A stretch of DNA of 64,000 bases from Taxillus chinensis (Eukaryota > Streptophyta > Magnoliopsida > Santalales > Loranthaceae), in assembly GCA_023512835.1 (NCBI GenBank), contig CM042092.1:2133293-2197292 (forward strand), given 5' to 3'. Position 1 is the stretch's first letter; the number at the start of each line of letters is the position of its first letter. The translations under genes were made by a program, and so were the position numbers. Positions 1-10,800 of this stretch are shown here, piece by piece. Below the pieces are notes generated by a model. It worked only from the letters and a program-made list of their open reading frames with translations. It had not been told where the DNA came from and made no database searches.

Positions 1-430
1 GTATTCAGTCATCCTGGTGGATACTTCGAGTAAGCCATATCGATCGGAGCACATGTAGGTTGGTTTTGCACTGCTTTGTGCTCATCAGGAGAACGGCTTC
101 AGTTTTTGACCAATTTGTGTAAGGATGGCTAAATTTTTTCTTTTTTATTAAGTCTTTGATTAGCGGTGTATTTTCCGCATTTAACCGAGTCGGTATGTTT
201 GAACACCGAATGAGTTCCATTAATTTTCTGTACGAACTACTGTGGAGCCTTTTTCATTCACACCAGCTACGCTTTCTGTCTTGTTCCTCTTCAAGTAGCA
301 CGCACTTACGCAACTTGAGAGACACTTGTCAGCACCACGTTGTTCGAGGCGTGACATCCTTTCATACTTGATTTCACAACGCCCTTGTTGTGTCCAGATG
401 AGCTCGGAGGAACCAAGATCATCTGGCGCC
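1..430 (+). repeat. Dispersed repeat family R1, copy 1
   Basis: This stretch is repeated, diverged, at about 600-960 in the same orientation and at about 55,800-56,320 in the opposite orientation. Shared landmarks in order are a block around 33-50 (catatcgatcgg), one around 90-105 (gctcatcaggagaacgg) and one around 172-195 (tccgcatttaaccgagtcgg). No protein of known type is encoded. It could be part of an LTR or of a non-autonomous transposon; the ends were not found because the copy runs off the window edge. Confidence 0.6.
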
Positions 431-599
431 CTTCTTACTTCATCTGGTTGACTCTCATCTCTTAGGGGCTACCTCCCAACTTGGGATTAAGGACCATGCA
501 TGTCTGCCATGAGAGTGCTCGATGAGCTTTCTGGATACGGGCCGCAATCGTTCTGATACACTTTGTCACGGGGTCAGGATTTTCACCTGTGCGCATTCG

Positions 600-960
600 G
601 TCACCTTGATAGATGCTCCAAGTAAGTCATATCGATCGGGGTATACGTAGATTAATTTCGTCTTGCCTTAGGCTCATCAAGAGAACGGCTCTAGTTTTCG
701 ATCAGTTTATGTATGGATGGTCAAACTTCCTCTTTTTCGTCAAGTCCTTGATTAGTGATGCACTCTCCGCATTTAACCAGGTCGGTACATTTGAACTTCA
801 AAGGGACTTCATCGATCTCTTGCACGACCTTCCATGAAGCCTTTTCCTTCTGCACTAGCTATGTTTTCCACCTTGGCCCTCCTCAAGTAGCACGTACCTG
901 TGCCACTTGAGAGATGCCTGCCAGCACCAAGTTGGGGACATGACATTATGATCCTAACCC
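600..960 (+). repeat. Dispersed repeat family R1, copy 2
   Basis: Direct diverged copy of the window's first 430 bases, offset by about 590 bases. It keeps the cgatcgg, gctcatcaagagaacgg and tccgcatttaaccagg landmarks. It continues past 840 with a block about tagcacgtacctgtgcc that also matches copy 1 near 295. Copies 1 and 2 could be two repeats within one element or a tandem duplication. Confidence 0.6.
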
Positions 961-1069
961 TAAAGCAAAGGTTAAATACCCTATTACAAATCATGTTCCC
1001 ACATAGGTTAGCCATGTCATGTGCATCATTAGCCCCGTCATGTGCAGATTCTCTTACCAACATGTGATC

Positions 1070-1868
1070 AACATCTAGATACTTTATTTTTGGAGGAGGC
1101 AATCTTATTACTTGCAAAGCAAGAAACAAAAAGTAGTATTGAGATCAAGTGCTATAGCAGAAGATGAAGGTATGGCACATGGAGAATGTGAATTGCTATG
1201 GGCTTGTTTGGCCTCCCGTGGGTGATGCTTTTGTCCCTTTAAGCATTGTTTGCATGTTGGCTAGGGGGTGTGAGGCAGCGTTCAACAGTTTAGCGGGCTG
1301 TCCTTTATTGCCTTTTGTGGGTTCTTTGGCGAGAGTGCGCTTGTGTTTGATGACTGGGAGCGGACTGCTGCAGAATTCTTTATTATTTTTTTCATTGTTT
1401 GAGAAATTGGATGTATGCTTCGGACAGATTCTTTTTTTCTTTCATATGGGATACTGTGAATGTCTGTTTATTTTGAGCTAGTTGTTATAATTTTGCTCTT
1501 CATGCACTACTTGTGTTTGATCTTTTTCTAACAAAATTTGTCTTATCAAAAGAAACTTGCTAAGAGAGTTGGGATTCAAACCTAAACACGCCATGCAATT
1601 ACATAGTGATAGTAAGGTTGTGATTGCAATTGCACATAATCTGATGCAATATGATAGAACTAAGCATGTTGAAGTTGATAAACATTTCATAAAAGAAAGG
1701 CTTGAGTCTAAGATCATTGAGATACTAATTATTAAATTCGAAGATCAACTTGCAAATGTCCTCACCAAAGTAGTTAAAGGTAGAATTTTCACAGCTCACT
1801 TAGAAAGTTGGGCATTGAAGACATACTCCAACTCAAGGGGGAGTGTCAAAAGAATTTTACATTTCTAA
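1070..1868 (+). mobile_element. Ty1/copia pol remnant (RNase H end), interrupted
   Basis: Decayed 3' end of a copia polyprotein. Reading frames give the hallmark RNase H segment RSSAIAEDEGMAHGECELLW at about 1,141-1,201. It resumes at 1,551 with LLRELGFKPKHAMQLHSDSK, then TKHVEVDKHFIKERLE and the copia tail DQLANVLTK near 1,745-1,770. At least one frameshift lies near 1,110. The two halves are separated by about 349 bases of foreign sequence, listed separately. A purine tract (caagggggag) at about 1,834-1,843 and an LTR-like sequence follow immediately, as expected for the 3' end of an element. It is non-functional. Confidence 0.85.
1202..1550 (+). mobile_element. Insertion inside copia RNase H, LINE-like 3' tail
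   Basis: These ~349 bases split the copia RNase H reading exactly between the conserved Trp of CELLW and the LLREL motif. The sequence is T/G-rich, codes for nothing I recognise, and ends in cttatcaaaaga. The same tail (cttatc plus A-run) ends the 21-base insertion at 1,923-1,943, which suggests the 3' end of one LINE or SINE family. A target duplication was not found, so the call as a retroposon is inference. Confidence 0.45.
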
Positions 1869-2086
1869 TGTGTCGCAAATATTTATGGTTAATTGATTGT
1901 GTAATATTATAGGAATCATAATATTACTTATCAAAAAAAAAAGATTATAGGAATCATAATTATCCTCTATTTTATTTTTCATAGAATAGTCTTCTAATAT
2001 GTGTATATAATCTTTGTATCGTTGTATATTGAAGCACATGAATGAAAAGATGAGTATTTTACAGTTTAAAATCTTCTACTTAAACA
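1844..2086 (+). repeat. Probable copia 3' LTR
   Basis: Begins TGTC directly after the polypurine tract of the copia remnant and could end in CA near 2,086. It has the AT-rich character and the final block (gatgagtattttacag, then ttaaaatcttct) typical of copia LTRs. A 21-base insertion flanked by a 17-base duplication lies inside it at 1,906-1,960. The second LTR is not in the window, so the right boundary is estimated. Confidence 0.5.
1906..1960. mobile_element. Micro-retroinsertion: 21 nt flanked by 17-nt target duplication
   Basis: The 17-mer attataggaatcataat occurs at 1,906-1,922 and again, identically, at 1,944-1,960. Between them lie only 21 bases: attacttatc followed by a ten-base A-run and one G. 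This is the structure left when target-primed reverse transcription copies little more than the poly(A) tail. See the findings. Confidence 0.6.
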
Positions 2087-2250
2087 TCCCAGTAGATAGG
2101 TTTAGGATTGCAGAACAGAGATCTGCAGAGATTTTCAGTCTCGCCTCATGTTGGTTGTGTGCTGAGATAAAAATTTAAATTCATTCTCATAAATATCATA
2201 TGATGTTCAGATGTTGTAACTTTTGTGGTAGGCCTGTTAACGGACTGGGT

Positions 2251-2400
2251 CTAGTCCCGGAACAGACCCGTTTATCCATGATGTATACTGACTCAATAAT
2301 TACCTGAAATCTTATTATAATATATTACTAGTCCCAGAACAGACCCGTTTATCCATGTATACCGACTCAATAATTACCTGAAATCTTATTATAATATATT
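2251..2400 (+). repeat. Tandem duplication, ~77-base unit
   Basis: Two nearly identical units lie head to tail. One starts tagtcccggaacagacccg near 2,251 and the other tagtcccagaacagacccg near 2,328. Both continue through tcaataattacctgaaatc to the AT-rich end. They differ by a few substitutions and a 3-base indel. No coding potential is seen. Confidence 0.8.
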
Positions 2401-3351
2401 TTTATAGTTAAAATTTAATTATTTGAGTGTTTTTATAGTAAATTTATTAATTTTCTAATTAAATTTATATTTATTTGCATACCCGAATAATACCGGACTG
2501 GACTCCAATACTCCCAAGTCCCAATAATCCTTTGCAATCTGGGTCCAGCCAAGCCAGTTTTGTCCCGAACTCGACTGGGAATTATGATTTATTTTGCAAG
2601 CACAATGTGTAAAAATAACCTTACTGCATTCTAAAGCACACCAGCGAATGGGCGATATTGCACTGTAATTAATGTATATCACCGTTGAATTGCTATAGGG
2701 TTACATACATAACATTAATCAGAGTGTATTATTCGTTGAGGGTGAACTGTTATTTCTTTATTTGATTTTCTGTCCACAGTAGGCTTAACAAGCAGATGTG
2801 TGTGCCTCTGCCTTGTGATCTATCGGGAAAATACATTTGAAAGGCCACGTTACTCTGTTGAATCCATTGTATGAAACCTGTTGAATTTTATGCTGTACTG
2901 TCAGTCTCACTAAGTGGATAGGCCTTTTTAACGGAGCCTTTTTTACTTTTTTCCTGCAAATAGAACTTCTTTCTCGTCCACAGAATAAAGGTTAACTAGT
3001 ATTCGAAGTTTCTTTTTATGCAGTTATTTTTATGTTTCCTTTGGTGATCAGCCAGCGATGGGGATTGTTGCATCTTTATCTTTTGAGTTGGGCTTGTGTA
3101 GCCTAGTTGGTTGTTCTATTGCTATGTTTACCACTGTGTATGGGCATCTTGTAATAGATATATGCTTAATGGTTTGCATATATTTGTCATAGCAATGGGG
3201 TAATAGACACAAGTCATGCTGTGTTACATAGATGTGATTTTCTTGCCCAGTTTTACTCTTTATGTTATGGGAAGATCATAATTTAACACAATTTAAATAG
3301 TGCAAGAACTAAGAAGGATGTATTCTGAACAACGTAAATTTGATCACGCAG
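2401..3351. other. Non-coding, AT-rich
   Basis: No recognisable gene or element. It may be intron of the NDUFA8-like gene whose last exon follows, but no upstream exon of that protein could be found here. Confidence 0.5.
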
Positions 3352-3481
3352 GCTCAAAACACTACACCAGACGTGCACAAAGGACATGGATGCTTATGCT
3401 CGATGTATGTATTACTACACAAATGAGTTTGATTTTTGCCGCGAAGAGCAGCACGCGTTTGAGAAAGCATGCCCTTTGTAA
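3352..3481 (+). CDS. NDUFA8-like complex I subunit, last exon only
   Basis: A splice acceptor (gatcacgcag) at 3,342-3,351 opens a 130-base exon (phase 1) ending in TAA at 3,479-3,481. It reads LKTLHQTCTKDMDAYARC, then MYYYTNEFDFC and REEQHAFEKACPL. Cysteines form a C-x9-C and a C-x10-C pair. This matches, from memory, the C-terminus of plant NADH dehydrogenase 1 alpha subcomplex subunit 8 (NDUFA8/PGIV), a twin-CX9C protein of mitochondrial complex I. The upstream coding part (the ENVAFL and CKKxDPNPE regions) was not found. It may lie left of the window beyond the copia insertion, or be lost. The exon has no internal stop, so it may be the end of a live gene. Confidence 0.7.
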
Positions 3482-4426
3482 TGGTCGTAAAGCATGCACC
3501 CACTCCCCATTGCTCATAAAAACTGCTTGAATGGTTGGGTTTGTAATGTTATCTACACTAACGTGTGCTCGTGAAATGATATTTGAAGTGATTTATGTTA
3601 TTTCATTGAGCGATTAAATGATGTTCTCTGCAACCTCATTTGATGCAACTGTACCTCCCCATTTCCTTCTATCTCTTCTTTCTTTAAACTCTAAGCCTAA
3701 CGAATTTGCTTCAAATGCCTTGAAAATGAGTGATCATTATGGCATGTATGGGAAAGCAAATTTATTGATATATTGTTTTATTTGGGCTACCAGCCATGCA
3801 TATGCCATGTGTTCAGGCGGTATTATAAAAGTACCATATCTTGAAAAAAGCGGTATTATAAAAATGTGCTCAGGACTCAGAAGTTTTTTGCCTTAGCTGG
3901 CATGGATGCTATGCAGGCCAAGGCCGGGATAATCTTGGCCTGCCAAGAGCGGCCATGGAGAGCTGTCATAAATACTGGTTTATTGAATCTTGGGCTCATA
4001 ATCTGCTTAAGCAATGGCATTCCATTATATCTACACCCGACTATCGTAATATTGTGAGTAGTATAAAAATCGTGTGTTCCATCAGTTATACCCCGTTTTG
4101 TTTTGGCCAGGTAGGATATCATAAGGTAGATGCATTTAGATCACGAACATTAGTTAAAATTTTTAACAAATTTATTTACATGGAGTAATATTAATTATAA
4201 ATTGTATTTGAAATTTGTATTTTAACGATAAGCTTTGATTAAATTTCAAATTTAATCAAATTTGGTTAGTCAATATCTTAAAGTTTATAATTTTAATAAA
4301 ATTTATAATTAAAATATAAATCTCGAGTATAATTTATGGCTAATATTATTTCGTATAAATAAATTTATTAAAATTTTTAGCTAGTCCACTATTAGTGCTC
4401 GTAAAGGGAAAAAAAAACAAATCAAA
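3482..4426. other. Downstream of NDUFA8-like exon; non-coding
   Basis: The first few hundred bases may be 3' UTR. A perfect 10-base inverted repeat, gcaggccaag at 3,913-3,922 and cttggcctgc at 3,934-3,943, could form a hairpin with an 11-base loop. From 4,190 on the sequence is AT-rich with nothing recognisable. Confidence 0.5.
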
Positions 4427-5221
4427 CTAGAGTAAGTAGCTAGAGCCAACCTCACAACTAAGGCTCCTCAGAAGCTTGACTATGTCCAAGCTTAACTCCA
4501 TGGTCCGCTTCACTGGTCCTCCAAAATAGAGCTTCAATATTTGTCTTTCCACAACAAAAGTATTTCCCTTGGTACCCTTTAATTGCAACTCTCTAAAGGA
4601 AGAAACTGTGGCCACTTCATAAGGGCTAAGCCATTGGGATTTCAACTTTCCAGAGACAATTGTAAAGTGGGTTTGAAGTAGAGCCCTTACTATCCCAAAA
4701 TGAACTTGCAACTAGAGATGTGGTTACATTACCAAATTTTGGTATTATCTTTAAACTCATTGGCATTTCCATGAATGCCAACCATGAAGTCTTTCTCATT
4801 ATCATGCATTCTCATTGCTTAGTAGATGTTGAAATTGATTTCTGCTTGATCAATCCTCAAAGTAAGCTTTTTTAGCATCAATTAAAGCCTTACTTATGAC
4901 TTCGAATGGTCTCTTAAGGATCAATGAGACTCCTTAGTCATCTTTCATCTCAAGAATAATAAAAACTTTTTTTCAGAAGACAAATTAGTCGAGTGTTACT
5001 AGCACGTCCTCCATTACTCCCATTGGATACCTTGTGGACTTGTCCACCATTTGTAAAGAAATTTTAGTAGGCTTCAACATTGTAAGGCCCAACATTTTTT
5101 TGACAAACAAGAGTATCAAATTGATGCTCGCTCCCAAATTATGTAAAACTCTTGAGAAATAATTTTCTCTAATCATGTAGGGTAAGGTGAAACTACCCGA
5201 ATCCTTAAGTTTATGTGGCAA
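4427..5221 (-). mobile_element. Ty3/gypsy (Athila/Tat-like) remnant
   Basis: Two separated pieces of a gypsy polyprotein on the minus strand. At 5,221-4,985 is the aspartic-protease region (KLKDSGSFTLPYMI, then NLGASINLILL, with Asn where the catalytic Asp of DLGAS is expected, then MVDKSTRYPMGVMEDVLV). At 4,711-4,427 is the integrase C-terminal region (GKLKSQWLSPYEV, then GNTFVVERQILKLYFGGP). Reverse transcriptase, RNase H and the integrase core are missing between them, so this is an internally deleted fossil. The protease wording resembles Athila-type elements. No LTRs were identified. Confidence 0.75.
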
Positions 5222-5449
5222 CTTTTTATTATTTTAATCGAAAGGTGATAGTTATTTGGGGCCAACTCATTTAGAAGACAAGTTGCTCATTCCACCGTCT
5301 TTGTCATTAATGATCCTCTTGCTATTATATTGAAAATGCTACCAATTTGCCTATTTAATCCCTTGTAAAATAGTTATAGTTGAAATTCATTGGGAGAAAT
5401 TGTGTTGAGTTCATCTTCTCAATTAGTCCTTGAACCTCTTTGAAGCTTC

Positions 5450-6110
5450 GTAAGAGAGTCCATTATTTGAGTATGATAATATTCAAATGTCGATACGATT
5501 ATTTTAAGAGTAATTGGACCTGATTTAAAGTCAGATCCTGAAAAGCTATTTTTGTGGATTTATTGGATTTTTGGATATTTTGAGTGACTTTGTGCATTGG
5601 CTGTTAATTGAGTATGAGAATATTTAGATGGTGATATGTTTATCAATACAAGTGTTTTGATTATAGTTGAGTTTGAATTGGTGTTTGGGACCCCTAAAGG
5701 CTCATTATTAGATTTTTATAATTTATTAATTAAATAATACACAAATTTATATAAGCTGTGAGGAGGAGAGGGAGTTTATATACTTATTATATAAATGTCA
5801 TTTATTAGTAGTATGTTATATAATGATGAAATTTAGTGTTTGAGACATAGAAATTGGTGAGTTTTTGGTGTCAGAAGGGACAATGGCTAGAATTCGATCA
5901 GATTCTGCAAAAATGCAAAAATTTGAGAAAAACAGGTTGTTGATCACAACGGATGGAGGCCAGACATGGTCGGCCTTTGAAATAAGTTGTCATCCCTTAT
6001 CAGCTGCGACTAATGGATGGCTAGTGACTAAAATCACCTTGTTTTTTGTGATTTTATGTTTCGATTTCCTATGTTTGTCCTCTTTGAGTTGTATGGACCC
6101 CATTTAGGTA
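5450..6110 (+). repeat. Dispersed repeat family R2, copy 1 (LTR-like)
   Basis: This segment aligns, diverged, with the minus strand of about 29,740-30,780. Shared blocks include aagctatttttgtggattta near 5,545, gtttatcaatacaagtgttttgat near 5,640-5,660, the atgatgaaatttagtgtttg stretch near 5,823-5,845, and a gagaaaaacaggttgttgatc block near 5,925. Length and lack of coding capacity suggest LTR-derived sequence. The boundaries are estimates. Confidence 0.6.
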
Positions 6111-6119
6111 ATTTAAAAC

Positions 6120-6850
6120 TATGTAAATGATGTTTGACCATGTTTTATGATGTTATATGACGTGATATGAGGTAAAATGACATGTTTTAGGCTTATAATA
6201 TGTAAATGATGGATTTTTTCTATGGAAAATGTTATATGCCAATGATTATGGTTGTATGACAATGATTATTTATAAATATGATTTGTACAATTATTGAGTC
6301 ATGTATGCTCAAACGGTCTGAATGATGAATTTATAAAAAGATAATTATGATGGGACTCTTGATGATATGATAGATGATGGTATTGGTGTGATTGTTTAAT
6401 GATGATATGAATGATTACTGATGCTTGAGCCGCTTTAGGACTGTGTTTGTTTGAATTGTTTGTATGATTATGATTATGATATGATGTGATTGTGGAGGTT
6501 GTGGCAAGATGGGGCATGACCCCAATGATGGAGGATTGAGATCTATTGATGTAACTGAGATACATATGCCTAAATGATGGAGAATGATTGTAATCATGAT
6601 AGGTGGCAAGATGCACATGACGATGAAGGCTTGCGGAGCTTGATAATGTTGGTAACTTTGAATGGTTAATCATGTTATTCTTGAAATGATATGATAAGAT
6701 AGGATATGATGGTGCAATACAATATGATGCAAATAATAAGATTAACATGATAATATGTTATAATATGATGAGCTGTGATATGATATGATGTGAGAACAAT
6801 ATACTATGATGAGGTATGCACCGATATGATGGAACAAGTTCTTATGAGTC
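6120..6850. repeat. Low-complexity ATGATATG-rich tract
   Basis: Dense short irregular repeats of atgat, atatgatg and gatatgat units. The bias creates a 149-codon open frame on the minus strand rich in His, Ser and Tyr, which is a composition artefact. Confidence 0.7.
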
Positions 6851-7812
6851 AAATCAATGCATGTAACCGAAAAACTATAGAAAGAAAATAAATCAACTAC
6901 ACTCACAAAAAAGAAAAAAAAACCCTCATGTAAACCTGCACACCACAAAATAAAAATATAAACAAGGCAGAAAAACAATTCTTACACGTATATTCCTCTT
7001 CATGCACATTTAAATATTTTTTTTCCCTATTTTACATTAGAATAAGAAAAATAGATAAGTAAAATAAGCAAATTAAAGGCCCCCCCGACATATGTATGTG
7101 CATATTTGTCTGGGAGCTGCCACCAGCCTTTTGATCGGCTTTGTGCAGGAATGTTGGCTAATTTAATTTACTAGGAGGAAATATTGTGGATTAAATTCTA
7201 TATAATCTCCTGACGTATTAGGGTGATTTTGTAGAAAGCCTATTTTATGTGGACTCTACGTTTTAGGTTGATCGACTTTAAGATTTTTTTTCTTCCTCCA
7301 GTGAACTCTAGGTGGAAAGTGAGAATTATATTTGTAATGTGGATATTGCTTAATATTTTATTTTCAAAATGATGATTTTTTTTTTTGATAAACTGCACTC
7401 ACAAAATATGAATTTTATTTATCTTATTATCTATTGATACAAAAGCTTTACAGGGCTCGGAAAATACATCATTCCAATTTTTCGCATAGCGACCATGTGA
7501 AACACATTATTCCAAATTTGACATGCGCGACAAACTGACGGCATCATAAAGTAACCATAAATTTAAAAAAAAAAAGTCACAAAAATGATAACACTATGTC
7601 GTCACAGTGTGGCAACACCGTGCCCACATGCGAAACAAAACAAAATTAAGATTCTACAATAAAAAAAAAAATGCTTCCCTACCGCCAGTTCACAATGAGC
7701 TGGACCGGACCACTGACCCGTTCCCGTCGCCTTCCGTCACTTCTCCGCAACCGCCGCCACCGAACGCCAACCACCGCCCCCGTTAGGTTTCGGCCTAGGG
7801 TTTCTTCCATCA
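6851..7812 (+). promoter_or_regulatory. SPL7 upstream region
   Basis: No gene is seen. The AT-rich sequence changes to a CG-richer leader from about 7,670, which is probably the 5' UTR of the SPL7 gene (CDS from 7,813). No TATA box or other motif could be assigned with confidence. Confidence 0.4.
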
Positions 7813-10800
7813 ATGGAAGATCCATCTCGATCCCCGCCTCCGCCTACTGCGCAACGACCTGCGGGTTCGGAAATGGACATGTTTTATCCCGACAACGACG
7901 AGTTGTCAGCCCTCTGGGACTGGGCCGGCATTCTCGACTTTACCACTGTACACGGCGACCAGTTCCCCATCTCCGGCGACTCCGCCAGTCCCGCTAATCC
8001 GACCATATCTCCGGCGCCGGAGGCCTCCTCGGAGTCCCCGAACCAGGCCTCCTCCTCTGCGCTTGCCCGGAAGCGCGATCCTCGGCTGACGTGCTCCAAC
8101 TTCCTGGCCGGTCGTTTGCCCTGCTCCTGCCCGGAGACCGACGCGGAGCTGCTGGTGGAGGAAGAGGAGCTCGCGCCGGAGAAGAAACGGCGGCGGACAG
8201 CAAGCTCAACGACGGCGGCGGCCCCGTTGCGGTGCCAAGTGACCGGGTGCGAGGCGGACATCAGGGAGCTCAAAGGGTACCATCGGCGGCACAGGGTTTG
8301 TCTTCGCTGCGCCAATGCGAGCAGTGTCGTGATTGATGGGCAGAGCAAGCGGTACTGTCAACAATGCGGCAAGTATGTTGGTTTTTCCTGTTTCATTGAT
8401 TCGATGCTTTTAATTTGGCCTTTTGGGTTCATTGTCTTTATAGTAGATTTATAGGACTGTTGTTGCTGCGATATTTTACTTCTTTGTTTTCTGGAGGATC
8501 CGCGTTTGATTGCATGCATGGTATTGTTGCTGCATGCATCTTTGTGTATTTTATGTTAGCACACTAGAGAGTTCTTGGATTACGGCGATATGATTTGGCA
8601 TGTAGTGTTTTTGTTTTCACTTGCCTGCCGTGTCTTTAGTTTTCCATCGCTCATTTTGTATTTATTCATCTATTTATTATTCTTTGGATTTATGCACTTC
8701 TAGAATTGCAAGCTAATCTTACCCGTAAAATTGTTGAAGATGCGTGGATTTTATAATTCATGATCTATCATATGGTTATATTTGTTTATTTACTTTATGT
8801 GCACTGTTGATGTTCTTTGGCAGGTTTCACATCTTGACAGATTTTGATGAAGGTAAACGCAGTTGTCGAAGAAAACTAGAGCGCCACAATAACAGACGAA
8901 GACGAAAACTTATTGATTCTAAGAATTCAGTTGAAAAAGAATCCGATGGTGACACACCAGCAGAAGATGTTGGTTGTGGCAATGATGAGGGAAAAGGTAG
9001 ATCATCTTGGGATGCTACTGCTGGTACCTGTATTGATCGTAACTATTTAAAATGTATGTTTTAGACAAAGCCATGAGGGGCGGAGGTTGGAAATGATACT
9101 GGACTATAGACTAATTGATCACTCTGCATTGTTTTTTTGGTCAATTACTCCTGTCCTGAAGTTGAAAGACAAGTTTTATAAAATGGATATAAGATCGGCT
9201 CTCTCTCTCTCTCTCTTTTAATTTTAACAGTAGTGAGGGTTTTGGGCATGCAAGCACAAAATGAGTGGATTAGAAGTGTGCATGTTAAGGTATATATGTG
9301 GTAAAAATTTGATGGTCAAAATAAAAAAATGAGGCTATCAGTACATGGTTAGGTGTTGCTTCAATCGATAACAAAATGAAAGAATATCACCAAGGTGGTT
9401 TTGACATATGCAATGTAGGCCTATGAGTGCTAGTTATGAGAAATGACATGATTAATATGGTCGCAGTTAAAAGGGACATAGACATGGAACTTAAAACGTG
9501 GATGCAAATTATAAGAAAGAATGAGTATTTTAGGATTGGACGAGGGTGAAAGGTAGATAAAAACAATTTCATGTACCCAATTTATTAAGATTTTATTGCT
9601 GTTTCATATAGTTGATTCCAAGTAATTGGGATAAAGGATATATTTTTGTTGACTTCTTGTTGTTGTTGTATAGTGATATCCTTTTATAGGCTGGATAAGA
9701 GCAAATTGTTATAGTTTTATCATTTCTATATACATCTAGTAGCAACTTTCTTGCTTACATTGTTGGTGCTCCTCTTTGACATGGATTGTAAATAGTCTGA
9801 CAAGATTGTTTATTGCATAGATAATTCAGTCTTGAATAGCCAGGTAGCTGAAAGAGAGGCCTTATTGGAGCATGAAAGCATGCAACCTTCCACTCATTGC
9901 TCAGCTTCCGTGCCCCAAAATATCCAGAATGATTGTATTGGATCTTTTGTGGGTTCTGGTGATGTGCATAGTGACAGAGGATTGGACCATACCAAATTTT
10001 CAATTTCTTCCTTCTACTCTGACAATAGGGTTGTCTACTCATCTGCGGTGGGTTTGCAGTGAATCCCTTTGCCACTTTGCTGATTTTTATATTTATAACA
10101 GTTGTACTAATATGCTGATCCAGAATTTATTTGTAGTGCCCTACAAGCCGGATCTCATTCAAGCTTTATGATTGGAATCCTGCAGAATTTCCCAGAGAAC
10201 TACGGCATCAAGTATTTTAAAAGATTTTTGTTACAGTTTAGTATTTGGTGGAGAGAGCTTGTCCTTTTTGTTGGAGATGTAGAGTTAAAGTAACTTGTGT
10301 TTAAACATACTGGCAGATTTTCCAATGGTTGGCTAGCATGCCTGTTGAGTTAGAGGGGTATATTCGCCCTGGCTGTACAATCTTGACCACTTTCATTGCA
10401 ATGCCAAAGCTTATGTGGGATCAGGTAACTGGTTGCTTTAATGCTTTGCATTCTTACCAGTTACCAGGTTTTCATTGGTGGGTAAACAGTATTATGGTAT
10501 ATAATCTGCAGGTTGAATGATAACTTGATGCCCTCATCTTAATAATTTGATTCTCAACCAGGAAACTCAAACTTTTGGTAAAAGTTAATTTTATCTGGCT
10601 TGACTGGATACTTGGGGCAGTAATTGCAAGCACATTTAAGGATAGGATAGCATTATTTTATGTTTCAATTGTTATTATCTTATTTTTTTTATGTCTAACT
10701 TGTTATAAGTATGTTTCTTTTTTATCAATGAAAATAAATACTATTTATTGTCGAAGTTTTATTTGAAGCATTTGTTCACCGAGTTTAAATGCAAATATTT

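Noticed and set aside
6299..6748. 149-codon open frame on the minus strand
   Set aside because: It lies in an ATGATATG-rich low-complexity tract; the His/Ser/Tyr/Ile-rich product is what that composition dictates.
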